Assembly (NCBI RefSeq): GCF_008801925.2
Contig: NZ_CP062803.1
Coordinates: 372,001-436,000, forward strand
DNA length: 64,000 nucleotides
Source: Cupriavidus basilensis
Lineage (GTDB): Bacteria > Pseudomonadota > Gammaproteobacteria > Burkholderiales > Burkholderiaceae
Direction: 5' to 3'
Position 1 is the stretch's first letter. Each line of letters begins with the position of its first letter. The notes beneath the pieces are model-generated. The model ran no database searches and had not been told where the DNA came from. It worked only from the letters and a program-made list of their open reading frames with translations. Below are positions 8,931-17,708 of this stretch, in pieces. The position numbers were made by a program, and so were the translations under genes.

Positions 8931-9251
8931 GGAACTCTGGTTGAAACTCGGACCGAATTGAGCGATCTGGTGATCGAACGCCGCCAGCGCTGCCGTGTCT
9001 GGCTATCTCGCGCATTAAAGTGATTTTAGGTGCATGTTACCCATGCTGCGCATGTCAGTTTAACGCTTAACCGCGACCTGCGATCACCGGAATGCGTTAC
9101 CTGGCAAGAGTTTGTGGCGCCGTTGCACAGAGGGGCCCGGCACATCGATGGCCCAAGCGTGGCCGACCCGAATTTGCCGGGTACGCGCCGCCCGCGAACG
9201 TCTGCGCACGACTGCCTTTAGAATGCAGCACAAACCAATCGGAGACCGTGC
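8931..9251. promoter_or_regulatory. Divergent intergenic region between signalling operon and thioesterase
   Basis: This 321-base gap must hold the promoters of both flanking genes. An A/T-richer patch at 9013-9070 is the most promoter-like part. I could not identify a clear -35/-10 pair, operator or RNA gene in it. Confidence 0.35.
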
Positions 9252-9671
9252 ATGCTGTGGAAATCATCCCCCTCCCTGAAAGACCTTCAGGCCCGCCACA
9301 AGGACACCGCTGTCGAGCAACTGGGCATCGAGTTCACCGAGATCGGCGAGGCTTCGCTCAGTGCACGCATGCCGGTGGACCGCCGCACCGTGCAGCCGCA
9401 TGGCATCCTGCACGGCGGCGCTTCGGTGCTGCTGGCGGAGACGCTGGGCAGTTGCGCCGCCAGCCTGTGCCTGGATAGCGAGACCCAGTATTGTGTCGGG
9501 CTCGACATCAATGCCAACCATGTGCGCGCGGCGCGCACGGGCTTTGTTACCGGCACCGCCACGCCGGTGCATATCGGCCGCACCACCCATGTGTGGGCCA
9601 TCGAGATCCGCAACGAAGAAGGCAAGATGGTCTGCGTCTCCCGGATCACCATGTCCATTCTTTCGCGCTGA
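9252..9671 (+). CDS. YdiI/MenI-type hotdog acyl-CoA thioesterase
   Basis: A 139-residue hotdog-fold thioesterase that hydrolyses acyl-CoA or aroyl-CoA esters. It is close to E. coli YdiI along the whole length: MPVDRRTVQPHGILHGGAS matches the signature and Glu63 in LAETLGS falls at the number of the YdiI catalytic glutamate. The later segment LDINANHVRAAR also matches the family. E. coli YdiI acts on dihydroxynaphthoyl-CoA in menaquinone synthesis and on other substrates. This lineage normally uses ubiquinone, so a broader housekeeping or aromatic-acid role is more likely. It appears to be a single gene, followed by tRNA-Cys. Confidence 0.88.
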   Translation: MLWKSSPSLKDLQARHKDTAVEQLGIEFTEIGEASLSARMPVDRRTVQPHGILHGGASVLLAETLGSCAASLCLDSETQYCVGLDINANHVRAARTGFVTGTATPVHIGRTTHVWAIEIRNEEGKMVCVSRITMSILSR

Positions 9672-9790
9672 TCGCCGCGGCCTTCGGCAAGCGTGCGGGC
9701 GCCGCTGCGCGCCCCGTGCAGAGATTTTCATTTCCGGCTAAACTGCGCCCCGCACTGTAAGCGGACGCCAAAGCGCGGCGTCCCGGCAGC

Positions 9791-9865
9791 GGCGGGGTGG
9801 CAGAGTGGTTATGCGACGGCCTGCAAAGCCGTACACGGCGGTTCAATTCCGTTCCCCCGCCTCCA
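9791..9865 (+). tRNA. tRNA-Cys (GCA)
   Basis: Cloverleaf with acceptor strand GGCGGGG, a D-loop with GTGGTTA, anticodon stem ACGGC/GCCGT around loop CTGCAAA (anticodon GCA), T-loop TTCAATT and an encoded CCA end. The 3' half reads CCGTT followed by five C and then GCC, one C more than a 7-bp acceptor stem needs. The gene is therefore 75 bases including CCA, against the usual 74. The T-stem also contains two G-U pairs, so the extra base may be a bulge. A possible -10 (TAAACT) lies at 9739-9744. Confidence 0.92.
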
Positions 9866-10129
9866 GGTTTCCGGTCATGGCCAGGGCGATCGCGCCATGC
9901 GGCCGGGCGCCGCGATGCTTCGCGCTCCTTTCCCTTTGTTCTGTCCCATCGTTCTTCCCCTTTCTCGCCAGGCGATTTTGCCTCGGCCTCGCCTGATTCA
10001 TTCGGTGGATAAGGCGTCGCTTATGCCGTTTTCCCCGCTGGAACAAGTCGCCCGAATCATGTAGTGTGAACTCAGCGCAGTCCATCCATGACAACCTCCG
10101 CCATCGTGCGTGGCGGGGAGATATTTGCA

Positions 10130-10573
10130 ATGACAAGAGATCTGCGTATCCGCGCCGCACAACCGGCCGATTGGCCGGCAATCGCGGAAGTCCTTGAAGC
10201 CTGTGGCCTCGCCAGCGACGATCCCGATCCCTCGCTGGCGTTGTTCCATATTGCGGTGCTCGACGGCGGCATTGTCGGTTGTGCCGGCGCCGAAGGCTAT
10301 GGCGACACCGTGGTCGTGCGCTCGGTCGCGGTATTGCCGCCTTATCGCGATCGCGGCATCGCCACCCATCTGGTTTCCGCCCTGCTCATGCGCGCCCGCG
10401 CCAACGGCTGCACGCGCGCCGTGCTGCTGAGCGCCAGTTGCCCCAGCTACTTTGCCCGCTACGGCTTCTCGCTGATTTCGGCGGATCGCCTGCCGCCGGA
10501 AGTGCGCGCGTCGCGCGAGTTCCGGCAGCAAGAAGGCGCGCTGCCGCTATGCATGTGTTGCGAGCTGAAATGA
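10130..10573 (+). CDS. GNAT-family N-acetyltransferase (ArsN2-like)
   Basis: A 147-residue GNAT acetyltransferase with the acetyl-CoA binding pattern VRSVAVLPPYRDRGIATHLV (R/Q-x-x-G-x-G/A region) and a C-terminal YFARYGF segment typical of the family. Overall it resembles ArsN2-type acetyltransferases linked to arsenic resistance, but no arsenic genes are nearby and the substrate is unproven. The start at 10130 has a GGGGAG ribosome binding site at good spacing; an upstream in-frame ATG at 10088 lacks one. Its stop overlaps the start of the NadM-Nudix gene (ATGA), indicating coupled expression. Confidence 0.8.
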   Translation: MTRDLRIRAAQPADWPAIAEVLEACGLASDDPDPSLALFHIAVLDGGIVGCAGAEGYGDTVVVRSVAVLPPYRDRGIATHLVSALLMRARANGCTRAVLLSASCPSYFARYGFSLISADRLPPEVRASREFRQQEGALPLCMCCELK

Positions 10574-11679
10574 TCTACCCGACGAACCAGACTGGCCCGG
10601 CCCGGCCGGCGAGCGCTGTCCCCTTCGATTGCCTCGTCTATATCGGCCGTTTCGAACCCTTCCACAACGGCCACTTCGCCATGCTGCGCCAGGCGCTGGC
10701 GCAGGCCGCCACGGTGATCGTGGTGCTGGGTTCCGCCGGCGGCGCCCGCACCGTCAAGAATCCGTTTTCGGCGGATGAGCGCCGCCAGATGATCGAGGGC
10801 GCTGTCGCGGCATGGGACGCCGCGCGCGTTGCCGACCTGCGCTTTGTGGTGGTGCGCGACTACTACGAAAGCGCGCGCTGGACAGCGGCGGTGCGCGCCG
10901 TGGCGGGCGCGGCCATCGATGCTTGCGCGCAAGGCACGCCGCGCGTTGGCCTGTTCGGGCATTTCAAGGATGCCTCTTCGGGCTACCTCAATGACTTCCC
11001 CGGCTGGGAGCTGGTGCAGCAGCCCAGCTTCGGGCAGCTCAATGCCGCCGACGTGCGCCAGCAATGGTTCGAGCAGCAAGGCGGGCTGGAGGGGCTGCAG
11101 AGCGTGCTGCCGGAGCCGGTGGCCGCCTTCCTGCGCGCGTTCGCCGGGCGCGAAGCGTTTGCGGCCTTGCTGGCCGAGTACCGCTTCCTGCAGGACCACA
11201 GCCGCCGCTGGGCCGCCGCGCCGTATCCGCCGGTCTTCGTGACCGTGGATGCGGTGGTGCGCTGCTGCGGCCAGGTGCTGCTGATCCGCCGCGGCGGACA
11301 GCCCGGGCGCGGCGCCTGGGCGTTGCCCGGCGGTTTCCTGGACCAGCATGAGCGCGTGGCCGACGCGGTGCTGCGCGAGCTTGACGAGGAGACGCGCTTC
11401 GGGCTGCCCAAGGCGGCGTTGCAGCAATCCTTGCGCGACCAGGCGCTGTTCGATCATCCCGAGCGCAGCCAGCGCGGGCGCACGCTGACCCACGCTTTCT
11501 TCTTTGACCTGCCGCTCGATGCGCTGCCGGCCGTGGCCGCCGCCGATGACGCGGCCGCGGTGCGCTGGGTGCCGCAGCGGGAGCTGCTGGCGCTGGAAGG
11601 GCAGATGTTCGAGGATCACCTGCTGATCCTCGATCGCTTCCTGCATCTGTTCGACGGCGAGGCGCAGCCGGCGGGCTGA
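10570..11679 (+). CDS. Bifunctional NMN adenylyltransferase / Nudix hydrolase
   Basis: A 369-residue two-domain enzyme of NAD metabolism. The N-terminal part (about 20-190) is a NadM-type nucleotidyltransferase with GRFEPFHNGH, containing the HxGH motif, joining NMN and ATP to form NAD. The C-terminal part (about 220-355) is a Nudix domain; its box begins at GGFLDQHE and continues with RELDEET, matching the G-x5-E-x7-R-E-x2-E-E pattern. Related fusions hydrolyse ADP-ribose, recycling products of NAD breakdown. The ATG overlaps the previous stop by four bases, which fixes the start. It converges with the fused ABC transporter gene. Confidence 0.92.
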   Translation: MIYPTNQTGPARPASAVPFDCLVYIGRFEPFHNGHFAMLRQALAQAATVIVVLGSAGGARTVKNPFSADERRQMIEGAVAAWDAARVADLRFVVVRDYYESARWTAAVRAVAGAAIDACAQGTPRVGLFGHFKDASSGYLNDFPGWELVQQPSFGQLNAADVRQQWFEQQGGLEGLQSVLPEPVAAFLRAFAGREAFAALLAEYRFLQDHSRRWAAAPYPPVFVTVDAVVRCCGQVLLIRRGGQPGRGAWALPGGFLDQHERVADAVLRELDEETRFGLPKAALQQSLRDQALFDHPERSQRGRTLTHAFFFDLPLDALPAVAAADDAAAVRWVPQRELLALEGQMFEDHLLILDRFLHLFDGEAQPAG

Positions 11680-11696
11680 GCGGTTCGCCGCCGGGT

Positions 11697-14309
11697 TCAG
11701 TGCCCGCCCAGGTACGCCTGCGCCAGCGCCGGATCCCGCGCCAGTTCGTCCGCCGGCCCGCTGGCCACGACGCGGCCTTCCTCCATCACATAGCCGCGAT
11801 CGGCCAGCGCCAGTGCCAGCGCGGCCATCTGGTCCACCAGCAAGATGCTGATCGAGGCCTCACGCAGCTGGTCCAGCGAGGCGAACAGCTCCGCGATCAC
11901 CTTGGGCGCCAGGCCCAGCGATGGTTCGTCGAGCAGCAACACGCGCGGGTTCGACATCAGCGCGCGCCCGATTGCCAGCATCTGCTGCTCGCCACCGGAG
12001 AGCAGGCCGGCACGCTGATGCTGGCGCTCGCGCAGCCGCGGAAAGCGGGTCAGCATGGCCTCGACCCGCTTGACCATTTCCATATGGGACAGCGGACCGG
12101 ACGCAAACGCACCCAGCCGCAGGTTGTCGAGCACGGATAGCTCGGGGAACACCTGCCGGCCCTCCGGCACCAGCACCACGCCCATGGCCGCGATGCGCTC
12201 GGCATCCAGCCGCGCCAGGTCCACGCCGTCGAAGGTGATGCCGCCCTGCACGGGGCGGTGCAGGCCAGACAACGCGCGCATCAAGGTGGACTTGCCTGCG
12301 CCGTTGGCGCCCAGCAGCGCCACCATTTCACCTTCGCGGACCTGCAGCGCCACGTCGTGCAGCACCGGCGCCGCGCCGTAGCCCGCGCTGAGCGCATTCG
12401 CACCCAGCACTTCGCGCAGCGCGTCGGACGGCAACTTGCGCGGGCGGGCCGCCTGGGCGTTATCCTGCCCGGACAGCACCGTGGCCTCGCCCAGGTAGGC
12501 GCGGCGCACGTGCGGATCGCTGCGGATGGCCGCCGGCGTGCCAGCCGCCAGATGCTGGCCGGCATCGATGACGACAATGCCGTCCGACACGTCCATCACC
12601 AGCGACATATCGTGCTCGACCAGCCCCACCGCAATGCCGCTGTCGGCAATCCTGCGCAGCAACGCACCCAGGCGCGCCTTGTCCTCGCGCGACAGCCCGG
12701 CGGCCGGCTCATCGAGCAGCAGCACCGCGGGGCGGGTGGCCAGCGCGCGCGCAATTTCCACCAGGCGCCGGTCCACGTGCGCCAGGTCGGCCGCGCAGGC
12801 GTGCGGATCGCCGGCATAGCCGCATGCGCCAAGCAGGTCCAGCGCTTGCTGGCGCACCGCCGGCGCGGTGAAGCCCGCGATGCCCAGCAGCGCGCCAAGC
12901 CGCCCGCGCCGCAAGGCGATGGCCACGTTGTCGGCCGCGCTCATGCCGGCGAACAGCTGCGAGGTCTGGTAGGTGCGGGCGATGCCGTTGCGCGCGCTAT
13001 GGCAGGGGCCGCGCGCGGGCAGCGCGGCCTGGCCCAGGCTGCGGCCGCCGGCGCGCGGGCGGTAGTAGCCGGACAACAGATTGAGCACGGTGGATTTGCC
13101 CGCGCCGTTGGGGCCGATCAGGCTGGTCACCGCGCCGGCGGGCAGGTCGAAGGAGAGGTCGTCGACCGCGCGCACGCCGCCGAACACCATGGACAAGCCC
13201 TGCGCGGAAAGCCCGCGCCGCCGGGCGGCGGGCAGGGCGGGCAAGCTGGCATTGGCCTCTTCCCCCGGGGCACGATCCTGCGCACGGGCACGTTGCCATA
13301 GCTGGCCGGCCACACCGGCGATGCCACCCGGCGCAACCCACAGCACCAGCAACAGCAGGCCGCCGAAGAACAGCAAGCGCAGGTTCTCCAGGCTCGACAG
13401 CAGCTCCGGCAAGACCCCCACCACCACCGCGCCCAGTACCGGCCCGGCCACCGTGCCCGCGCCGCCGATCATGACCACCAGCACGAACAGGATCGATTGC
13501 AGGAAGGAGAACATGCCCGGCGTGACCATGCCCTGCAGCGGCGCGAACAGGCCGCCGGCCAGGCCGGCGAGCGCGGCCGAGAATGCAAAGCCCACGGTCT
13601 TGACCACGAGAGGATCGATGCCGATGGACGCCGCCGCGGTCTCGCTGTCGCGCACCGCGCGCATGGCCGCGCCCCAGGCGCCGCGCGAAATCCGCGCATA
13701 GGCCGCGAGGGCGATCGCCAGCACCGCCAGCGCAATCAGCGCGAGCGCGCGCTCGCCGCCATCCACGCCCGGCAGCGAAGGCTGGGCGATGCCCATCAGG
13801 CCGTTCTGCCCGCCGGTGAGCGCGCGCCACTCGACCGCGCCGTGCTCCACGATAAAGCCGAAGGCGATGGTCACCATCGCCAGGCCGGGCCCCTTCACGC
13901 GCAACGCCGGCAGCGCCAGCAGGGCGCCGGTGACGCATGCGATCAACGCGCCCACCGGCCACGCCGCCCAGAAGCTCCAGCCGGCCTGCCCGGTGAGGAT
14001 GGCCACGGTGTACGCGCCAATGGCATAGAAGGCCACGTGGCCGAACGAGATCTGTCCCGTCAGCCCCAGCAGCAGGTTCAGGCCCACGCCGCAGATCGCC
14101 AGCATGGCCACCCCGGCGATGACGAAGACGAAGTAGCCGTTGACCAGCAGCGCCGCGGCACCGGCCACGATGAGGGCCAGCGCCATCGCGCTGACCTGCA
14201 GCGGCGTGCCCAGGCCCAGCAGCGGCGAGCGCGCGCTCGCAGGCGCGGCGTGCGGTGAGGCTGCGCGCGGCGCGCCACCGCGTGTGGATGTCAGCGTGGA
14301 ATCGTTCAT
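11697..14309 (-). CDS. Fused LivM-LivG-LivF ABC transporter protein
   Basis: A single 870-residue protein carrying three normally separate parts of a branched-chain-type (HAAT) importer. Residues about 40-345 form a LivM permease with many membrane segments and the family patterns GLNLLLGLTGQISFGHVAF and GGAGTVAGPVLGA. About 365-615 is a LivG-type ATPase (Walker A GPNGAGKST, Walker B VLLLDEPAAGLS). About 635-868 is a LivF-type ATPase (GANGAGKST, signature LSGGEQQ, Walker B VLLLDEPSLGLAP). The LivG signature is degenerate: LAHVDRR stands where LSYGxQR is expected (12754-12792). It overlaps the LivH gene stop by four bases and completes the transporter with LivH and LivK. The substrate is not known. 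Confidence 0.93.
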   Translation of the reverse strand: MNDSTLTSTRGGAPRAASPHAAPASARSPLLGLGTPLQVSAMALALIVAGAAALLVNGYFVFVIAGVAMLAICGVGLNLLLGLTGQISFGHVAFYAIGAYTVAILTGQAGWSFWAAWPVGALIACVTGALLALPALRVKGPGLAMVTIAFGFIVEHGAVEWRALTGGQNGLMGIAQPSLPGVDGGERALALIALAVLAIALAAYARISRGAWGAAMRAVRDSETAAASIGIDPLVVKTVGFAFSAALAGLAGGLFAPLQGMVTPGMFSFLQSILFVLVVMIGGAGTVAGPVLGAVVVGVLPELLSSLENLRLLFFGGLLLLVLWVAPGGIAGVAGQLWQRARAQDRAPGEEANASLPALPAARRRGLSAQGLSMVFGGVRAVDDLSFDLPAGAVTSLIGPNGAGKSTVLNLLSGYYRPRAGGRSLGQAALPARGPCHSARNGIARTYQTSQLFAGMSAADNVAIALRRGRLGALLGIAGFTAPAVRQQALDLLGACGYAGDPHACAADLAHVDRRLVEIARALATRPAVLLLDEPAAGLSREDKARLGALLRRIADSGIAVGLVEHDMSLVMDVSDGIVVIDAGQHLAAGTPAAIRSDPHVRRAYLGEATVLSGQDNAQAARPRKLPSDALREVLGANALSAGYGAAPVLHDVALQVREGEMVALLGANGAGKSTLMRALSGLHRPVQGGITFDGVDLARLDAERIAAMGVVLVPEGRQVFPELSVLDNLRLGAFASGPLSHMEMVKRVEAMLTRFPRLRERQHQRAGLLSGGEQQMLAIGRALMSNPRVLLLDEPSLGLAPKVIAELFASLDQLREASISILLVDQMAALALALADRGYVMEEGRVVASGPADELARDPALAQAYLGGH

Positions 14310-15184
14310 ACCTTGCGCACCTCCGCGCGCCCGAACAAGCCGTCCGGCCGCATGGCCAGCAGCAGGATCACCAGGGAGAAGGTGATGATCTGGGTGTAGC
14401 CGGAGCCGAGCGAGGCCGTCACCAGCGCCTCCGCCACGCCAAAGATCAGGCCCGCCACCATCACGCCCCAGGCGCTGCCGAGCCCGCCCAGGATGGCAAC
14501 GGCGAAGGCCTTGAGGCCAAACACCGTGCCCATGTCGGACTGCACGTTGAACAGCGGCGCGATCAGCACGCCGGCGATGCCGGCCAGCAGCGTGGACAGC
14601 GCGAACGCCGCCGCTACCAGGCGCCGGATCGGAATGCCCATCAGCCGCGCGGCGTCGCGGTTCTGCACCACCGCCAGCATCGCCACGCCCCAGCGCGAGC
14701 GGCGCAGCACCAGGTGCAGCACGCCGGCCAGCGCAAGCCCGATCACCGGGATCAGCAACTGCAGCGGATACACCCCGAGGCCCGTGTCGCCGAGCTGCAT
14801 CGCGGAGGTGGCAAGCGGCGAGGGCAGGCTGCGCGGCTCGGTGCCGAAGGTCAGCATCACCACGTTATCGAGCACGATCCCCAGCGCCACCGTGGCCATC
14901 AGCCAGGCGTTGGAGCCGCGGCTGGCAAACGGGCGCACCGCCAGGAACTCCACCGCCAGCCCGTACAGCGCGCACAGCGCCAGCGCCAGTACCACCGCCA
15001 GCGGCATCGGCCAGCCCAGCGTCTGGGCGAAGGTGTAGGTCAGCACCGCGCCCAGCATCATCGAGCTGCCCTGCGCGAAGTTCACTGTGGCCGAGACCGC
15101 GTAGGTAATGTGAAAGCCGAGCGCCATCAGGCCGTACATGCTGCCCAGGCCGAGGCCGCTGATCAGGGCGGAGATCCATAACAT
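14306..15184 (-). CDS. LivH-type branched-chain ABC permease
   Basis: Inner-membrane permease of 292 residues, with about eight hydrophobic segments and the LivH patterns GLGSMYGLMALGF, ATVNFAQGSSMMLGA and GGLGSAWGVMVAGL. It pairs with the permease domain of the fused protein; its stop overlaps that start (ATGA). The ATG at 15184 follows an AAGGA ribosome binding site, while the frame is open further upstream without one. It lies 44 bases after the substrate-binding protein gene, in one operon. Confidence 0.9.
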   Translation of the reverse strand: MLWISALISGLGLGSMYGLMALGFHITYAVSATVNFAQGSSMMLGAVLTYTFAQTLGWPMPLAVVLALALCALYGLAVEFLAVRPFASRGSNAWLMATVALGIVLDNVVMLTFGTEPRSLPSPLATSAMQLGDTGLGVYPLQLLIPVIGLALAGVLHLVLRRSRWGVAMLAVVQNRDAARLMGIPIRRLVAAAFALSTLLAGIAGVLIAPLFNVQSDMGTVFGLKAFAVAILGGLGSAWGVMVAGLIFGVAEALVTASLGSGYTQIITFSLVILLLAMRPDGLFGRAEVRKV

Positions 15185-15228
15185 GGTGAGTCCTTGTTGC
15201 GACGCCAGCATCTTGTTGGAATGGCCGC

Positions 15229-16404
15229 TTACTTCGCCACCGGCACGATCCGGTTGTCGATGAACTGCGCCCACACGTAGTCGTTCTCGTTGAGCGCGTC
15301 GTGCGACTCAGGCGAAAACGGCTTCACATACGTCTTGATCAGGCCTTCATAGCGGTCGATCTTGTAGAAGCCCTCGCGTACCGCGTCGCCCTTGGTCGAG
15401 CCGGCGCGCGCGATGGCCAGCGCAGCAAGCTGCGTGGCATCGTAGGCATTGGCCACGCCCACGGCCGGCGTGATGTCGTCCGGGCCCTTGATGTCGCTGT
15501 ACTTCGCCTTGAGTTCCGTCACCACGCGCGTGCTGACCGGCGAAGGCGCGCCGAAGAAGCTATACGTCTGCACGAAGTGCACGTTCCGGGCATTGGGTCC
15601 GGCCAGCTCGGTGAAGCGTCCGCCGGCGGGGCCCCAGTGCGATACCACCGGCACCTTCCAGCCCATGCGGTCCAGCGACTTGACCACCTGCGCCGACGGC
15701 CCCACGTTGCCGACCATGAACAGCACGTCGGCGCCGGCCGCTTTCAGCCGTCCGAGCTGCGGCACCACGTCCACGTCATTGGCCTCGAACTTCTCGATGC
15801 CAGCGGGCTTCATGCCCTTGGCGGACAGCGCCGCCACGATGCCCTTCTCGTTCGATTCGCCCCAGGGGTTGTTGACGAGGATCAGGCCCGGCTTGCTGGC
15901 ATTGAAGCTCTTCTGCGCGTACTGCAGCATGGCCTTGTCCACGACCTCATCGACTGCCGAGACGCGGAAGGCGTAGTTGGGGTTGGCGCCATTGCGCGTG
16001 ATCGGCGTGCCCGCTGCCCACGGGCCCATGAACGGCACTTTCTCCTGGTTGGCGACCGGCACGATGGCCATCGACACCGGCGTGTCCAGCCCGCCGAACA
16101 GTACCGCCACCTTCTCCTTGTAGATCAGCTCGCGCGCGGCCAGCACGCCCTTGGCGGGATTGCCTTCATCGTCGCGCCGCACCAACTCCAGCTTGCGCCC
16201 GCCCAGCAGGCCACCCTTGGCGTTGATCTCGTCGATGGCGATGGTCATGCCCCGCGTGAGCGACTCGCCGGCGCGGGCCGACTGGCCGGACAACGCGGTG
16301 ACCAGGCCGATCTTGATGGTGTCGGCGGCCAGCGCGGGCAGGGCCGGCAGGGCGCAGGCGGCGGCGATGGCAGCGAGCAGGGCGCGGCGTGAGACGGTGG
16401 ACAT
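15229..16404 (-). CDS. LivK-type periplasmic substrate-binding protein
   Basis: A 391-residue periplasmic receptor of the branched-chain amino acid/amide family (type I fold). A signal peptide with an Arg-Arg pair and cleavage near ALAADTIKIG precedes the mature protein, which begins IGLVTALSGQSARAGESL as usual for the family. The start at 16404 is preceded by CGGAGA at good spacing. First gene of the minus-strand transporter operon and divergent from a deacetylase gene. Ligands of this family range from amino acids to amides, urea and aromatic acids; the ligand here cannot be read. Confidence 0.9.
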   Translation of the reverse strand: MSTVSRRALLAAIAAACALPALPALAADTIKIGLVTALSGQSARAGESLTRGMTIAIDEINAKGGLLGGRKLELVRRDDEGNPAKGVLAARELIYKEKVAVLFGGLDTPVSMAIVPVANQEKVPFMGPWAAGTPITRNGANPNYAFRVSAVDEVVDKAMLQYAQKSFNASKPGLILVNNPWGESNEKGIVAALSAKGMKPAGIEKFEANDVDVVPQLGRLKAAGADVLFMVGNVGPSAQVVKSLDRMGWKVPVVSHWGPAGGRFTELAGPNARNVHFVQTYSFFGAPSPVSTRVVTELKAKYSDIKGPDDITPAVGVANAYDATQLAALAIARAGSTKGDAVREGFYKIDRYEGLIKTYVKPFSPESHDALNENDYVWAQFIDNRIVPVAK

Positions 16405-16717
16405 GGCGGTTCTCCGGAAAGGAATGCGGCAAGAGGGAAGGGTCGGCGATGCGTGGTGTCCTGCTTGCAAGAGCCATGCCATACGTCGACAAACCATCCG
16501 GAAATGGTTCGGCGATAGATAAATCAACGTGTCTGCGATATGGCCTGCTTTTTGCGAACGATCTGCATAACAGTTTGCATACGATCAACCCGGTGCCATG
16601 CCTGCACGATGTCGGTGCCGGATACCGCCAGATGCCCCCGGATGGCGCCAAAGCGGGGCATGGCCGGCGCCCGGGGGCTCCCCTGCATTGGCAAGACGCA
16701 TTGAGGCAATCCAGAAG
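16405..16717. promoter_or_regulatory. Divergent control region, ABC operon versus deacetylase operon
   Basis: This 313-base gap separates divergent operons. A direct repeat of ACGATC (16558-16563 and 16581-16586) encloses two copies of TGCATA (16564-16569 and 16576-16581). This is a plausible operator for the FCD-type GntR regulator encoded at 17709, but the link rests on position only. I see no gene in the gap. Confidence 0.35.
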
Positions 16718-17704
16718 ATGACGCATAACCCGACCCCTTCCGCCGCCCAGGCACCCGGCGGCCCCCACGGTGCGGCGCCCGGCCCCGAGTACGGGCCGCT
16801 GCGCACGCATGGGCGCTTTGGCTACCGGCCGATCACCGATGTGGACACCTATCGCTGGCCCGGCGGCGCCAACCTTGCGGTCTACCTTGGCTTCAATATC
16901 GAGCACTTCGCTTTTGGGGAGGGGCTGGGCGCCAACCTCGGTCCGGTCGCGCCCCAGCCCGACGTGCTCAACTACAGCTGGCGCGAGTACGGCAACCGCG
17001 TGGGCGTGTGGCGCTGCCTGGAATTGTTCGATCAGCTGGCGCTGCCGGCCGGCGTGCTGATCAACACCGCGCTCTACGATCATTGCCCCGAGGTGGTCAG
17101 CGCTTGCCTGGCACGCGGGGATGAACTGATCGGGCACGGCCACACCAACGCACGCCGGCAGAGCGACCTGGACGAAGCCGGCGAGCGCGCGTTGCTGCTG
17201 CATTGCCGCGAGCGCATCGCCGCGCACGCGGGCACCGCGCCATCGGGCTGGCTGTCGCCCTGGATCGCCGAGACCGCGCTCACGCCCGACCTGCTGGCCG
17301 AGACCGGCTACCGCTACACGCTCAACTGGTGCCACGACGACCGCCCGGTGCGCATGGCAACGCGCGGCGGCCCGCTATGGTCGATTCCCTATCCGCAGGA
17401 GCTCAACGACATCCCGATGATCGTGGGCCGTCATCTGGACGGCAGCGCTTTCGCCGACATGATCATCGACCAGTTCGACGAAATGCTGGCGCAGGCCTGC
17501 CACGCGCACCATCCGCAACCGCTGGTGATGGGCATTGCCTTGCATCCCTACCTGGTGGGCCAGCCATATCGCCTGCGCCACCTGCGCCGCGCGCTGGCGC
17601 ATATCGCCTGCAGCCGCCGCCAGGGCAAGGTGTGGTTCACCACGCCCGGCGCAATCTGCGATCACCTCGACCAGGTGGCGCCGCTGGCCGCTGCTTCGCG
17701 CTAA
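16718..17704 (+). CDS. Polysaccharide deacetylase family protein (PuuE-like)
   Basis: A 328-residue NodB/PuuE-type carbohydrate esterase-4 fold protein. The segments LAVYLGFNIEHFAFGEG, DELIGHGHTNARRQ and SGWLSPWIAETALTPDLLAETGYRYTLNW follow the order of the family. The first motif has Asn-Ile-Glu instead of the metal-binding Asp-Asp of true polysaccharide deacetylases. That is typical of the allantoinase/PuuE-like branch, which hydrolyses small amides or ureides, so a small nitrogenous substrate is more likely than a polymer. Possible links are to the divergent ABC importer and to the GntR and flavin reductase genes downstream (4 and 22 bases away). The start has no strong ribosome binding site and could be slightly upstream. 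Confidence 0.8.
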   Translation: MTHNPTPSAAQAPGGPHGAAPGPEYGPLRTHGRFGYRPITDVDTYRWPGGANLAVYLGFNIEHFAFGEGLGANLGPVAPQPDVLNYSWREYGNRVGVWRCLELFDQLALPAGVLINTALYDHCPEVVSACLARGDELIGHGHTNARRQSDLDEAGERALLLHCRERIAAHAGTAPSGWLSPWIAETALTPDLLAETGYRYTLNWCHDDRPVRMATRGGPLWSIPYPQELNDIPMIVGRHLDGSAFADMIIDQFDEMLAQACHAHHPQPLVMGIALHPYLVGQPYRLRHLRRALAHIACSRRQGKVWFTTPGAICDHLDQVAPLAAASR

Positions 17705-17708
17705 CATC

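Noticed and set aside
10130..10573. Arsenic-resistance gene arsN2
   Set aside because: The acetyltransferase resembles ArsN2, but no ars genes are adjacent, so I did not assign the symbol.
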